NCBI RefSeq assembly: GCF_000308575.1
Contig: NZ_BAFZ01000116.1
Span: 1-64,000 of the forward strand
Direction: 5' to 3'
DNA: 64,000 nt
DNA from: Nocardia exalbida NBRC 100660
GTDB taxonomy: Bacteria; Actinomycetota; Actinomycetes; Mycobacteriales; Mycobacteriaceae
The translations under genes were made by a program, and so were the position numbers. Shown here piece by piece: positions 27,492 through 36,243 of the stretch. The notes under the pieces are model-generated. The model was not told the DNA's origin and searched no databases. It was given only the letters and a program-made list of their open reading frames with translations. Within the stretch, counting starts at the first letter, position 1, and each line of letters begins with the position of its first letter.

Positions 27492-27920
27492 ATGGGCGAA
27501 CAGCGAGCGCGCGGACTGCCCGCGCTGTATCTGCTGCCACATCTGCGCCGAGCGAAGGACGTGGCGGACCGTCACTACGCCGACCCGCTGAATCTGGATG
27601 GGCTGGCGGCGGCCGCGGGGGTGTCGAAATACCACTTCCTGCGCGCGTTCGCCGCGGTCTACGGCCTGACCCCCGCCGCGTACCTGGCCGAGCGGCGCAT
27701 CGAACGCGCCCAGGATCTGCTGCGCGCGACCAATCTCACCGTCACCGAGGTGTGCATGCTGGTCGGCTACAGCAGCCTCGGCTCGTTCAGCAGCAAGTTC
27801 CGGCAGCTGGTCGGTGTGACGCCGTCGGAGTACCAGGCGAAGTTCGCCGACGGCGCGCCGCGCATCCCCGGCTGTTTCGTCTTCATGCACGGGCTGTCCG
27901 ACCGCAAGCCGCCCGGCTGA
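27492..27920 (+). CDS. AraC family regulator (DNA-binding domain only)
   Basis: 142 residues from ATG 27492, 15 nt after menJ. Essentially a stand-alone two-HTH AraC domain: LDGLAAAAGVSKYHFLRAFA and VTEVCMLVGYSSLGSFSSKF followed by GVTPSEYQAKF. No ligand-binding domain. The next gene, 58 nt downstream, encodes a VOC protein; this AraC-VOC pairing suggests the regulator controls that gene. Confidence 0.9.
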   Translation: MGEQRARGLPALYLLPHLRRAKDVADRHYADPLNLDGLAAAAGVSKYHFLRAFAAVYGLTPAAYLAERRIERAQDLLRATNLTVTEVCMLVGYSSLGSFSSKFRQLVGVTPSEYQAKFADGAPRIPGCFVFMHGLSDRKPPG

Positions 27921-27978
27921 GCAAACGGCGCAATTTCGGAGAAGCCGGTGGCACGGCGCGGGCCATAGCCTGGCCCGC

Positions 27979-28416
27979 ATGACGACGATTACGAACGTTT
28001 CCCTGGTCACGGTGTACGTCACGGACCAGGACGCGGCCAAGGAGTGGTACATCGACAAGCTGGGATTCGTGGAGACCGCCGACGTCACCATGGGCGACAA
28101 CGGTTTCCGCTGGGTGACCATCGCCCACCCCGCGCACCCGGAGCTGGAGATCACGCTGATGATCCCGGGCCCGCCGCTGGACGAGCACTACGCCGAGGCC
28201 GTCCGGCGCGCGCTGGCCAACGGCACGCACGGCTCGCTCGGCCTGCGAACCGAGAACTGCCAGAAGACCTTCGAAGAGCTGACCGCCAAGGGGGTGGAGT
28301 TCGTCCAGCCGCCCGCCGAGCGGCCCTACGGGACCGAGGCGGTGGTCCGGGACAACTCCGGGAACTGGCTGGTCCTGGTGGAGCGGAAGGAGTACTCGCC
28401 GCAGGACTTCGCCTAG
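27979..28416 (+). CDS. VOC family (glyoxalase/dioxygenase fold) protein
   Basis: 145 residues, beta-alpha-beta-beta-beta repeats of the VOC fold (LVTVYVTDQDAAKEWYIDKL; HPELEITLMIPGPP; GTEAVVRDNSGNWLVLVE). Substrate unknown. A TAGCCT box 7 nt before the ATG predicts a leaderless transcript of its own. Follows the AraC gene. Confidence 0.88.
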   Translation: MTTITNVSLVTVYVTDQDAAKEWYIDKLGFVETADVTMGDNGFRWVTIAHPAHPELEITLMIPGPPLDEHYAEAVRRALANGTHGSLGLRTENCQKTFEELTAKGVEFVQPPAERPYGTEAVVRDNSGNWLVLVERKEYSPQDFA

Positions 28417-28426
28417 GACGCGGCGA

Positions 28427-28454
28427 TGTTGCCCCAGCTCCTGCCGGGGCAACA
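28427..28454. terminator. Bidirectional terminator between convergent genes
   Basis: Perfect 9-bp inverted repeat, TGTTGCCCC at 28427-28435 and its complement at 28446-28454, between the VOC gene and the convergent DUF2505-like gene. Confidence 0.65.
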
Positions 28455-28461
28455 CCCGTGC

Positions 28462-28968
28462 TCAGGCGGTCGGCTTCGCCGAGAGCCACTCCTCGATGAA
28501 TTTGCGCTCGCTGTTGAGCACCCGATGGTGCAACTGCTCGGCGAGCGGCTCGATCGCGCCGCCGACCACGGGCACCTTCACCTGCACGGTGCCCGCGACC
28601 TCGATCTCGGATCCTTCCGCGGTGGAGCGGATTTCGTAGGAACCGGACATCACGGTGTTGATGCCGCCGGTGGTGGCCTCGAAGGTGCCTTTCGCGACCT
28701 CGCCGACCAGCGGCTGCCAGTCGTCGGTGCGGGAGAACGTGAGTTCGCTCTTGAGTACTTTGCGGACCAGCGCGGGTACCTTGTCTTCGGCGGCCTTTTC
28801 GGTCATATGGATGCGAATGGTGCCCGCGCCGCCGGGATGCGACACCTCCAGCGTGGCGGTGGGTGCGTCGGCGAAGCGGGCCCGCCAGACGTCATCGGTG
28901 GTGAGTGCCCGGTGGAGATCTTCGACCGGGACTGCGTACGGCACGGTGAAGCTGAATTTTCGGGACAT
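28462..28968 (-). CDS. DUF2505-like SRPBCC family protein
   Basis: 168 residues from ATG 28968 (MSRKFSFTVPYAVPVEDLHR). The pattern (YAVPVEDLHRALTTDDVWRARF; GTVQVKVPVVGGAIEPLAEQ) matches actinobacterial DUF2505, a START-like lipid-binding fold of unknown function. Divergent from the next gene, with TACGGT 7 nt before its start, so probably leaderless. Confidence 0.82.
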   Translation of the reverse strand: MSRKFSFTVPYAVPVEDLHRALTTDDVWRARFADAPTATLEVSHPGGAGTIRIHMTEKAAEDKVPALVRKVLKSELTFSRTDDWQPLVGEVAKGTFEATTGGINTVMSGSYEIRSTAEGSEIEVAGTVQVKVPVVGGAIEPLAEQLHHRVLNSERKFIEEWLSAKPTA

Positions 28969-28975
28969 GGCCGCC

Positions 28976-29001
28976 ACCGTAGCCGAGCCGGTCGGTAGCC
29001 T
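28976..29001. promoter_or_regulatory. Back-to-back -10 boxes of two divergent leaderless genes
   Basis: TACGGT on the minus strand (28981-28976) ends 7 nt before the DUF2505 ATG; TAGCCT on the plus strand (28996-29001) ends 6 nt before GTG 29008. Both fit the TANNNT-N6/7-start pattern of leaderless transcripts. The two promoters must overlap. Confidence 0.5.
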
Positions 29002-29007
29002 GTGGCG

Positions 29008-29463
29008 GTGTCGGAAACCAGCCAGTCCAACGGGCGGCCGATCCGCCTGCGGCGGGCCAGGATCGGGGTGCTGATCGCCGCGACGGCGGTGAGCGTGCTC
29101 GTCGGGCTGCTGGTGCTGGCCGCGTGGCGCAACGACTATCTGATCAGCTCCGACAAGGGCAGCACCACGGCCGAGGTGCTCTCGGCGGGGCGGCTGCGCT
29201 CGGCGGTCATGTACGTCACACCGGACGGTGAGACGCACAATCCGAAGGTCGGCGTCCTGTATCCGACGAACCTGACCGCGGGTGAGCGGATTCGCGTGGA
29301 ATACAGCCGCAGCGATCCCGACCTGGTGCGCGTGGAAGGCCGGGACGTGCGCGTCGCCGTTCCGCCCGCGTTGTCGGTCATCGTGGTGGTGTGGCTGCTC
29401 GCGCTGCCCGCACTGTGGTTGCTGTCCCGCGTGAACAGGCGTGGCCCGACGCCGGTGGGTTGA
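29008..29463 (+). CDS. DUF3592-like membrane protein
   Basis: About 151 residues with two membrane segments (GVLIAATAVSVLVGLLVLAA and ALSVIVVVWLLALPALWLL) flanking a beta-rich extracytoplasmic domain (YPTNLTAGERIRVEYSRSDP) typical of DUF3592. GTG 29008 is preferred over GTG 29002 because of the TAGCCT box 6 nt upstream. A similar small membrane protein precedes mgtA in mycobacteria. Function unknown. Confidence 0.8.
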   Translation: MSETSQSNGRPIRLRRARIGVLIAATAVSVLVGLLVLAAWRNDYLISSDKGSTTAEVLSAGRLRSAVMYVTPDGETHNPKVGVLYPTNLTAGERIRVEYSRSDPDLVRVEGRDVRVAVPPALSVIVVVWLLALPALWLLSRVNRRGPTPVG

Positions 29464-29551
29464 TCCGCGCGCCCCGACAGTTCGCCGGATCTTTCCGCGC
29501 CCTTCACTTCGGTGTGGCGGGACGGCGCGGTGCACCGGTCAGGCTGGGAAT

Positions 29552-30694
29552 GTGCGTGTAGCGATCGTCGCGGAGTCGTTTCTGCCGAATATGAACGGCG
29601 TCGTCAACTCCGTGCTGCGGGTGCTGGAGCACTTGGACCGGCACGGGCACGACGCCCTGATCATCGCGCCCGACACGCCGCGCGGGCAGCCTGCCGCGCC
29701 GCGGGAGTATCACCGTTTCCGGGTGCACCGAGTCCCCGCGGTCATGGTGCCGAAGATCAGCTCGCTGCCGGTCGGGCTGCCGCAGCCGGGCATCGTCTCG
29801 GCCATCGACGACTTCGACGCCGACGTGGTCCACCTGGCCTCCCCGTTCCTGCTCGGCGCGGGCGGACTGGGGGCGGCGCTGCGGCTGGACCTCCCGACTG
29901 TCGCGGTGTATCAGACCGACGTCGCGGGCTTCGCCAAGAGTTACGGGCTCGGGCTGACGAGCCGTGCCGCCTGGGCCTGGACCCGGCGCATCCACGAGGG
30001 AGCCACCCGCACGCTCGCGCCGTCCCGGGCGGCGGCGGAGGACTTGGCCCGGCACGGCGTCCCGCGCGTGCACCGGTGGGGGCGCGGCGTCGACATCGCG
30101 CGGTTCACGCCCGACGCCCGCTCCGCCGAGCTGCGCGCCGCCTGGCTCGCCGGCCGCGACCGCCTGCTGGTGGGCTTCGTGGGGCGGCTCGCGCCGGAGA
30201 AGCACGTCGAGCGGCTCGCGGTGCTCGGGACCGACCCGGATGTCCAGCTGGTGATCGTCGGCGACGGGCCGGAACGCAGGCGGCTCGCCCGGCTGATGCC
30301 GACCGCGGTGTTCACCGGCGAACTCGGCGGCGACGAGCTGGCGCGGGCGTACGCCAGCCTCGACGTCATGGTGCACGCGGGCGAGCACGAGACGTTCTGC
30401 CAGGGCGTGCAGGAGGCGCTGGCGTCGGGCGTCCCGGTGATCGGCCCCGACGCGGGTGGGCCGCGCGACCTGATCGCCCACTGCCGGAACGGCTATCTGC
30501 TTCCGGTGGACCGTTTCGGCGAGTTGCTGCCCAGTGCCGTCGGGGCGTTGCACGATCCGCGGCTGCGGACCCGGTTCGCCGGGGCGGCCAGGAAGTCGGT
30601 GCTGTCGCGGACCTGGCCCGCCGTCTGTACCCAGCTGATGGGCCACTACGCCGAGGTGTCGGGCGCCCGGACCTCCTTGCCCCATACGGCCTGA
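29552..30694 (+). CDS. mgtA: GT4 mannosyltransferase, MgtA type
   Basis: 380 residues from GTG 29552. GT-B fold with N-terminal VRVAIVAESFLPNMNGVVNS, nucleotide-sugar site VGFVGRLAPEKHVERL and the E-x7-E motif in EHETFCQGVQEAL. Resembles mycobacterial MgtA (formerly PimB), which adds mannose to glucuronyl diacylglycerol in the envelope. Placed directly before menG as in mycobacteria. Donor and acceptor are inferred from family. Confidence 0.88.
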   Translation: MRVAIVAESFLPNMNGVVNSVLRVLEHLDRHGHDALIIAPDTPRGQPAAPREYHRFRVHRVPAVMVPKISSLPVGLPQPGIVSAIDDFDADVVHLASPFLLGAGGLGAALRLDLPTVAVYQTDVAGFAKSYGLGLTSRAAWAWTRRIHEGATRTLAPSRAAAEDLARHGVPRVHRWGRGVDIARFTPDARSAELRAAWLAGRDRLLVGFVGRLAPEKHVERLAVLGTDPDVQLVIVGDGPERRRLARLMPTAVFTGELGGDELARAYASLDVMVHAGEHETFCQGVQEALASGVPVIGPDAGGPRDLIAHCRNGYLLPVDRFGELLPSAVGALHDPRLRTRFAGAARKSVLSRTWPAVCTQLMGHYAEVSGARTSLPHTA

Positions 30695-30767
30695 ACCGCG
30701 CTCCGGCGTGACGGAAGTATCCCGCGCCACGCTCGGTTCGTAACAGACCGCGAGTTAGGGTCTTCGC

Positions 30768-31472
30768 GTGGCGAAAACGCAATCGAACCGGGCCTCCTTG
30801 GACAAGCAGCCGCACGAAGTCGCGGCGATGTTCGACGGCGTCGCCCGGCGATACGACCTGACCAACACCGTGATCTCCGCGGGGCAGGATCGCTACTGGC
30901 GCTGGGCGACCCGCAAGGCGCTGGCGCCGCGGCCGGGTGAGCGGCTGCTCGATCTCGCCGCGGGCACGGGTGTCTCGACGCTGGAGCTGCGGAAGTCCGG
31001 CGCCTGGTGCCTCGCGGCCGACTTCTCCAAGGGCATGCTCAGCGCGGGCCGGTTCCGCGACGTGCCGATGGTGGCCGCCGACGCGATGGCGCTGCCGTTC
31101 GCCGACGACTCCTTCGACGCGGTGACCATCTCGTTCGGGCTGCGCAACGTGGCCGACACCGACCTCGCCCTGCGCGAGATGCTGCGGGTCACCAAGCCCG
31201 GCGGCAGGCTGGTGGTGTGCGAATTCTCCGCGCCGGTGCTCCCGGTGTTCCGCACGGTGTACCTGGAGTATCTGATGAAAGCGCTGCCGAAGGTGGCGCG
31301 CGTGGTGAGCAGCAACCCCGACGCCTACGTCTACCTCGCCGAATCCATCACGGAGTGGCCCAATCAGCGCAGGTTGGCGATGCGGATCGCGGCGAACGGG
31401 TGGTCGTCGGTGAAGTGGCGCAACCTCACCGGGGGCGTCGTCGCCCTGCACCGGGCCTACAAACTCGGCTGA
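30768..31472 (+). CDS. menG: Demethylmenaquinone methyltransferase
   Basis: 234 residues. SAM-dependent methyltransferase of the UbiE/MenG type: FDGVARRYDLTNTVISAGQD, SAM motif LLDLAAGTGVSTLEL, ISFGLRNVADTDLALREMLR and C-terminal NLTGGVVALHRAYKL. Last step of menaquinone synthesis. TAGGGT lies 6 nt before the GTG start, predicting a leaderless mRNA. Confidence 0.95.
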   Translation: MAKTQSNRASLDKQPHEVAAMFDGVARRYDLTNTVISAGQDRYWRWATRKALAPRPGERLLDLAAGTGVSTLELRKSGAWCLAADFSKGMLSAGRFRDVPMVAADAMALPFADDSFDAVTISFGLRNVADTDLALREMLRVTKPGGRLVVCEFSAPVLPVFRTVYLEYLMKALPKVARVVSSNPDAYVYLAESITEWPNQRRLAMRIAANGWSSVKWRNLTGGVVALHRAYKLG

Positions 31473-31574
31473 ACCGGAGACCCCGGTCACACCTCACCGC
31501 CGGATTCGAGCACGGTGAGGTGGAATGTCACCTGGCGATAACGCGGGGTAAATCCCGCGCAATCGGCGGTCCGC

Positions 31575-34500
31575 ATGATCGAAGGCATGTCCGACCCAGC
31601 GACCGGCCACAGCGACGGCACCGCCCGAACGGCATGCTCGTACTGCGGCGTGGGCTGCGGGATCACCGTGACGACCGCCGCGGACGACGCGGGGAAACCG
31701 GTGATCGCCAAGGTCAGCGGCGACAAGTTGCACCCGTCCAACGCGGGCAGACTGTGCACCAAAGGCGCGACGCACGCGGAGCTGATGCGCGCCACCGGAC
31801 GGATGGAGACCGCCTACCGGCGCTCGGAGCGCGGCCAGGTCCCGGTGCCCTTCCCCGTGGACGAGGCGGTGCACGAGGCGGCCACCCGATTGCGGGCGAT
31901 CCTGGACGAGCACGGTCCCGACGCGATCGCGCTCTACGTTTCCGGGCAGATGTCGCTGGAGGCGCAGTACCTCGCCACCAAGCTCGCCAAGGGTTACCTG
32001 CGCACGGTGCACATCGAGGCGAACTCGCGGCTGTGCATGGCCAGCGCCGGGACCGGGTACAAGCAGTCGCTCGGCGCGGACGGACCGCCCGGCTCTTACG
32101 ACGACTTCGAACACGCCGACCTGTTTTTCGTGATCGGCGCGAACATGGCCGACTGCCATCCGATTCTGTTCCTGCGGATGGCCGACCGGCTCAAGGCGGG
32201 CGCGCGGCTCATCGTGGTCGACCCGCGCCGCACCGAGACCGCCGCGCGCGCCGATCTCTTCCTGCAGATCGCTCCCGGCACGGATCTCGCCCTGTTGAAC
32301 GGGCTGCTGCACCTGCTGGTCGAGGGCGGCCACATCGACGAGGAGTTCATCGCCGAGCACACCGAGGGCTGGGAGGCGATGCCGGAGTTCCTGGCCGACT
32401 ATCCGCCGCAGCGGGTGGCGGATATCACCGGGCTGGCCGAGGCCGACATCCGCACCGCCGCGCAGTGGATCGGCGAAGCAGGCAAATGGATGTCGCTGTG
32501 GACGATGGGACTCAACCAGTCCACGCACGGCACCTGGAACACCAACGCGCTGTGCAACCTGCACCTGGCCACGGGCGCCATCTGCCGTCCCGGCAGCGGG
32601 CCGTTCTCGCTCACCGGGCAGCCGAACGCGATGGGCGGCCGGGAGATGGGGTACATGGGCCCCGGCCTGCCCGGCCAGCGCAGCGTGCTCTCCGCCGAGG
32701 ACCGCGCGTTCGTGGAGACCGTGTGGGACCTCGAGCCCGGCACGCTGCGCACCGAAGCCGGGCCCGGGACGGTGGAGATGTTCCGCAACCTGTCCGAAGG
32801 CACGATCAAAGCCGCCTGGATCATCTGCACCAATCCCGTCGCCACCGTGTCGAACCGCAAGACCGTGATCGCGGGCCTGGAAGCCGCCGAACTGGTGATC
32901 GCGCAGGACGCCTACACCGAGACCGCGACCAACGCCTACGCCGACCTGCTGCTTCCCGCCACGCTGTGGGCGGAAGCCGAGGGCGTGATGGTGAATTCCG
33001 AGCGCAACCTCACCCTGATGCGGCAGTCGGTCCCGCCCACCGGCGACGCGCGGCCGGACTGGCGGATCATCGCCGACATCGCCACCGCCATGGGGTTCCC
33101 CGGTTTCGGCTTCGCCTCCGGTGCCGAGATCTTCGAGGAGATCAAGCGCTTCGCGAATCCCGCGACCGGCTACGACCTGCGCGGCGTCAGCTACGAGGCG
33201 CTGCGTGACGGGCCGATGCAGTGGCCGTGCGCCGAGCCGGAGCGCAGGCGCAATCCGATCCGGTACCGCAACGACGGTGTCAGCCAGACGTTGTTCGTCG
33301 ACGCCCACGGCCACCGGCCCCGGCTGGCGTTCGCCACGCCGAGCCGCCGGGCGGTGTTCTGGCCGCGCCCGCACCTGCTGCCCGCGGAGATGCCGGACGA
33401 CGACTACCCGTTCCTGCTCAACACCGGACGCCTGCAGCACCAGTGGCACACGATGACCAAGACCGGCAGGATCGACAAGCTGACCAAGCTGACCGGCGCT
33501 CCGTTCGTCGAGGTGCACCCGGCCGATGCCGAGCGCCTCGGTCTGCGCGAGGGCGACCAGCTCGAGATCGCCTCGCGCCGGGGTCGAGCGGTGCTTCCGG
33601 TCCAGATCGGCGACCGTGTGCGGCCGGGCGATTGCTTCGCGCCGTTCCACTGGAACGACGAGCAGGGCGAATACCTGACCATCAACGCCGTCACCAACGA
33701 CGCGGTCGATCCGGCCTCGCTGCAACCGGAATTCAAGGCGTGCGCCGTGGCGCTGCGCAAGGTGGCCGTCGTGCCGCGGCCCGAGACGCCCGCCACACTG
33801 CCCGCCGCGGACTCGGCGCATCCGCTGGCGGCCGTGCTCGGTCTCGACAGCGGCAACGCCCCCACGCTCAGCGAAACCGAGCGGATCTACCTCAGCGGAT
33901 ACCTGGCCGCGCTGCAAGCGCTTCCGGTGACCGGTCAGCCGGTGCTTCCGGACTCGGCGCCGATGTCGGCGCACAGCAGGCTGTGGGTCGACGGGTTGCT
34001 GGCGGGGATGTATTCCCGCGGTGCGGCGGGCCCGGCGCCCGCGGTGGACGAGGGTGCGGCCGCCCGCGCGATCACCGTGCTGTGGGCCTCGCAGACCGGC
34101 ACCGCGGAGGAATTCGCGGCCACCGTCTCGGCACACCTCGCCGGGCACGGCTTCACGCCGCGACTACTGGACCTGGACTCCTGTGACCTCAGCACGCTGC
34201 AGGGCGACGTGCTGGTGGTCAGCAGCACGTTCGGCGACGGAGGGCCGCCGGACAACGGAGCCGATTTCTGGGATCGCCTGGCCGACACCGTCGTGCGGCT
34301 GACCGGTGTGCGCTACGCGGTGTTCGCCCTCGGCGACTCCTCCTATGACGACTTCTGCGGTTACGGTCGCAAACTCGACGAGAAATTCGCCGAACTCGGC
34401 GCGACCCGATTGCTTCCGCGCGTCGACAGCGAACCCGACTACGAAGACGCGGCGCAGCGCTGGCTCGACGACGTGCTCGCCGCGTTCGGCGCCGAGGAAC

Positions 34501-35777
34501 CCGGGGCACCCGCCGATCCGCCGGTGCGAGGAGCAGGCGGCACCGGCCGCGCCACGCCCCGGGGCGGCGGGGTCGCGACGCTGGAAATGCCAAGTGCCGC
34601 ACCGGCGCCCGGGCGCACCCGCACCGCTTCCGCGCCGTTCACCCGCACCGCGCCGCTGCGTGCCCCGCTGCTGCGCAACGAGCTGCTGTCGACCGGAGGA
34701 TCGACGAAAGAGGTGCGCCGCTTCGGGTTCGATCTGCGCGGCCTGGACGCCACCTACGAGGTGGGCGACTCCTTGGGCGTCTGGCCGGTGAACAGCGCCG
34801 CCCTGGTCACCGAATGGCTGGACGCCACCGGGCTGGACGGTCGCCGCGTGGTCGAGGTCGACGAGCGCGAACTCTCACTGGCGGAGGCGCTGCGCACGCA
34901 CTACGACATCACCAAGGTCGGTCAGGATCTGCTCGGCTTCCTCGCCGAGCACAATCACAGCGGCAAACTCGCCAAACTGCTGCGCCGCGACAACCGCAAC
35001 GAACTGGCGAGTTACCTGTGGGACCGGCAGGCCGTGGACGTGCTGCGCGACTTCCCGATTCGAGCCGATCTGGTGGAGTGGCTCGGCACGCTGAAGAAGC
35101 TGCAGCCGCGCCAGTATTCGATCTCGTCGAGTCCGCTGGTCAGCCCGGACGAGGTGGAGCTGACCGTCGGCATCGTGCGCTACGGCGATCCGGCCGCCAC
35201 CGGTTCGGCGGCGCGGCGCGGCGGAGTGTGCTCGACCTTCCTCGCCGATCGGGCGGCCGCCGATTACACCGGCGCGGCGGTGCCGATCTTCCTGCAACGC
35301 GCACCGCACTTCCGTCCTCCGGCCGACCCGGCCGCGCCGATGATCATGGTGGGCCCTGGCACCGGCATCGCGCCCTTCCGTGGGTTCCTGCACGAGCGCA
35401 GGGCCCTCGGCTGCACCGGGCGCAACTGGCTGTTCTTCGGCGATCAGCATGCGGCGCAGAACTTCTACTACCGCGCCGAACTGGAGGACATGTTCCGTTC
35501 CGGCTTCCTGACCCGCCTCGACCTGGCCTTCTCCCGGGACCAGCGGGAGCGGATCTACGTACAGCACCGCATGATCGAACACGGCGCCGAGCTGTGGTCC
35601 TGGCTGCGCGACGGCGCCCACTTCTACGTCTGCGGCGACGCGAGCCGCATGGCCAAAGACGTCGACGAGGCCCTCCTGCGGATCGCGCGCATCCACGGCA
35701 AGCTCGACGAGGACGGCGCACTGGCCTTCAAGAAGCAGCTCGTCGCCGAAAAGCGCTACGTCCGCGACGTCTACTGA
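31575..35777 (+). CDS. Nitrate reductase fused to sulfite-reductase-type flavoprotein
   Basis: 1400 residues in three parts. About 1-720: molybdopterin oxidoreductase with a 4Fe-4S site (Cys21, 24, 28 in CSYCGVGC and Cys61 in GRLCTKG), a likely Mo-ligand Cys154 in NSRLCMASAG, and a C-terminal MGD-binding domain. About 830-975: flavodoxin domain (VLWASQTGTAEEF; FALGDSSYDDFCGYG). About 1020-1400: FAD/NADPH reductase as in CysJ (RQYSISSSP near 1178, GGVCSTFL, VGPGTGIAPFRGF near 1258, CGDASRMAKDV near 1353). Probably a single-chain NADPH-dependent assimilatory nitrate reductase, cytosolic (no Tat signal). No nitrite reductase or transporter gene is adjacent. ATG 31587 is an alternative start. Confidence 0.92.
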   Translation: MIEGMSDPATGHSDGTARTACSYCGVGCGITVTTAADDAGKPVIAKVSGDKLHPSNAGRLCTKGATHAELMRATGRMETAYRRSERGQVPVPFPVDEAVHEAATRLRAILDEHGPDAIALYVSGQMSLEAQYLATKLAKGYLRTVHIEANSRLCMASAGTGYKQSLGADGPPGSYDDFEHADLFFVIGANMADCHPILFLRMADRLKAGARLIVVDPRRTETAARADLFLQIAPGTDLALLNGLLHLLVEGGHIDEEFIAEHTEGWEAMPEFLADYPPQRVADITGLAEADIRTAAQWIGEAGKWMSLWTMGLNQSTHGTWNTNALCNLHLATGAICRPGSGPFSLTGQPNAMGGREMGYMGPGLPGQRSVLSAEDRAFVETVWDLEPGTLRTEAGPGTVEMFRNLSEGTIKAAWIICTNPVATVSNRKTVIAGLEAAELVIAQDAYTETATNAYADLLLPATLWAEAEGVMVNSERNLTLMRQSVPPTGDARPDWRIIADIATAMGFPGFGFASGAEIFEEIKRFANPATGYDLRGVSYEALRDGPMQWPCAEPERRRNPIRYRNDGVSQTLFVDAHGHRPRLAFATPSRRAVFWPRPHLLPAEMPDDDYPFLLNTGRLQHQWHTMTKTGRIDKLTKLTGAPFVEVHPADAERLGLREGDQLEIASRRGRAVLPVQIGDRVRPGDCFAPFHWNDEQGEYLTINAVTNDAVDPASLQPEFKACAVALRKVAVVPRPETPATLPAADSAHPLAAVLGLDSGNAPTLSETERIYLSGYLAALQALPVTGQPVLPDSAPMSAHSRLWVDGLLAGMYSRGAAGPAPAVDEGAAARAITVLWASQTGTAEEFAATVSAHLAGHGFTPRLLDLDSCDLSTLQGDVLVVSSTFGDGGPPDNGADFWDRLADTVVRLTGVRYAVFALGDSSYDDFCGYGRKLDEKFAELGATRLLPRVDSEPDYEDAAQRWLDDVLAAFGAEEPGAPADPPVRGAGGTGRATPRGGGVATLEMPSAAPAPGRTRTASAPFTRTAPLRAPLLRNELLSTGGSTKEVRRFGFDLRGLDATYEVGDSLGVWPVNSAALVTEWLDATGLDGRRVVEVDERELSLAEALRTHYDITKVGQDLLGFLAEHNHSGKLAKLLRRDNRNELASYLWDRQAVDVLRDFPIRADLVEWLGTLKKLQPRQYSISSSPLVSPDEVELTVGIVRYGDPAATGSAARRGGVCSTFLADRAAADYTGAAVPIFLQRAPHFRPPADPAAPMIMVGPGTGIAPFRGFLHERRALGCTGRNWLFFGDQHAAQNFYYRAELEDMFRSGFLTRLDLAFSRDQRERIYVQHRMIEHGAELWSWLRDGAHFYVCGDASRMAKDVDEALLRIARIHGKLDEDGALAFKKQLVAEKRYVRDVY

Positions 35778-35882
35778 CGGCCCCATTTCACACCGCTTGC
35801 CTCGATCAGTGATCGCGGTCACAATCCGGAACCGGCCGGTGCCGAACGATCATCACCGCTTACTTGGGAGGAAAGGCTTGCC

Positions 35883-36233
35883 GTGCATGAGCCGACCTAC
35901 GAAGAGCTGACGGACTCCATCGTTCGAGCCGCGAACTGGGAAGGGCTCGAAACTCGCATGAGGGACGGCATTCCGTACATTGTCGAACGCGATGGCGCGG
36001 CGCTGACTCCTCCGGTCGCCATGCGCTTCACGCCGGACACACTGCACGAGTACTACCGCAAGATCGCGGAGGATGCCCTGCGTGGCAGACCCGAATCCCC
36101 TTGGGAGTGGTGGATGGACTTGATGTCCACCCACCTCGGGGAGGCGATGTACGACCTGGACCGCGTGGGCGGTCCGGCCGTGATCACCATCGGAAAGTTC
36201 GGCTTCACCGCGACGCCGACCCGAGCGGATTGA
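35883..36233 (+). CDS. Hypothetical protein
   Basis: 116 residues from GTG 35883 with GGAGGAAAGG upstream, a strong ribosome site that supports a real gene. Composition is normal for a soluble protein (MHEPTYEELTDSIVRAANWE; WEWWMDLMSTHLGEAMYDLD). I recognise no family. It ends 10 nt before the convergent aldo/keto reductase gene. Confidence 0.7.
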   Translation: MHEPTYEELTDSIVRAANWEGLETRMRDGIPYIVERDGAALTPPVAMRFTPDTLHEYYRKIAEDALRGRPESPWEWWMDLMSTHLGEAMYDLDRVGGPAVITIGKFGFTATPTRAD

Positions 36234-36243
36234 CGGCCGCGGC

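Noticed and set aside
31494..34148. 884-codon minus-strand frame
   Set aside because: Antisense shadow of the nitrate reductase fusion, with no recognisable motifs.
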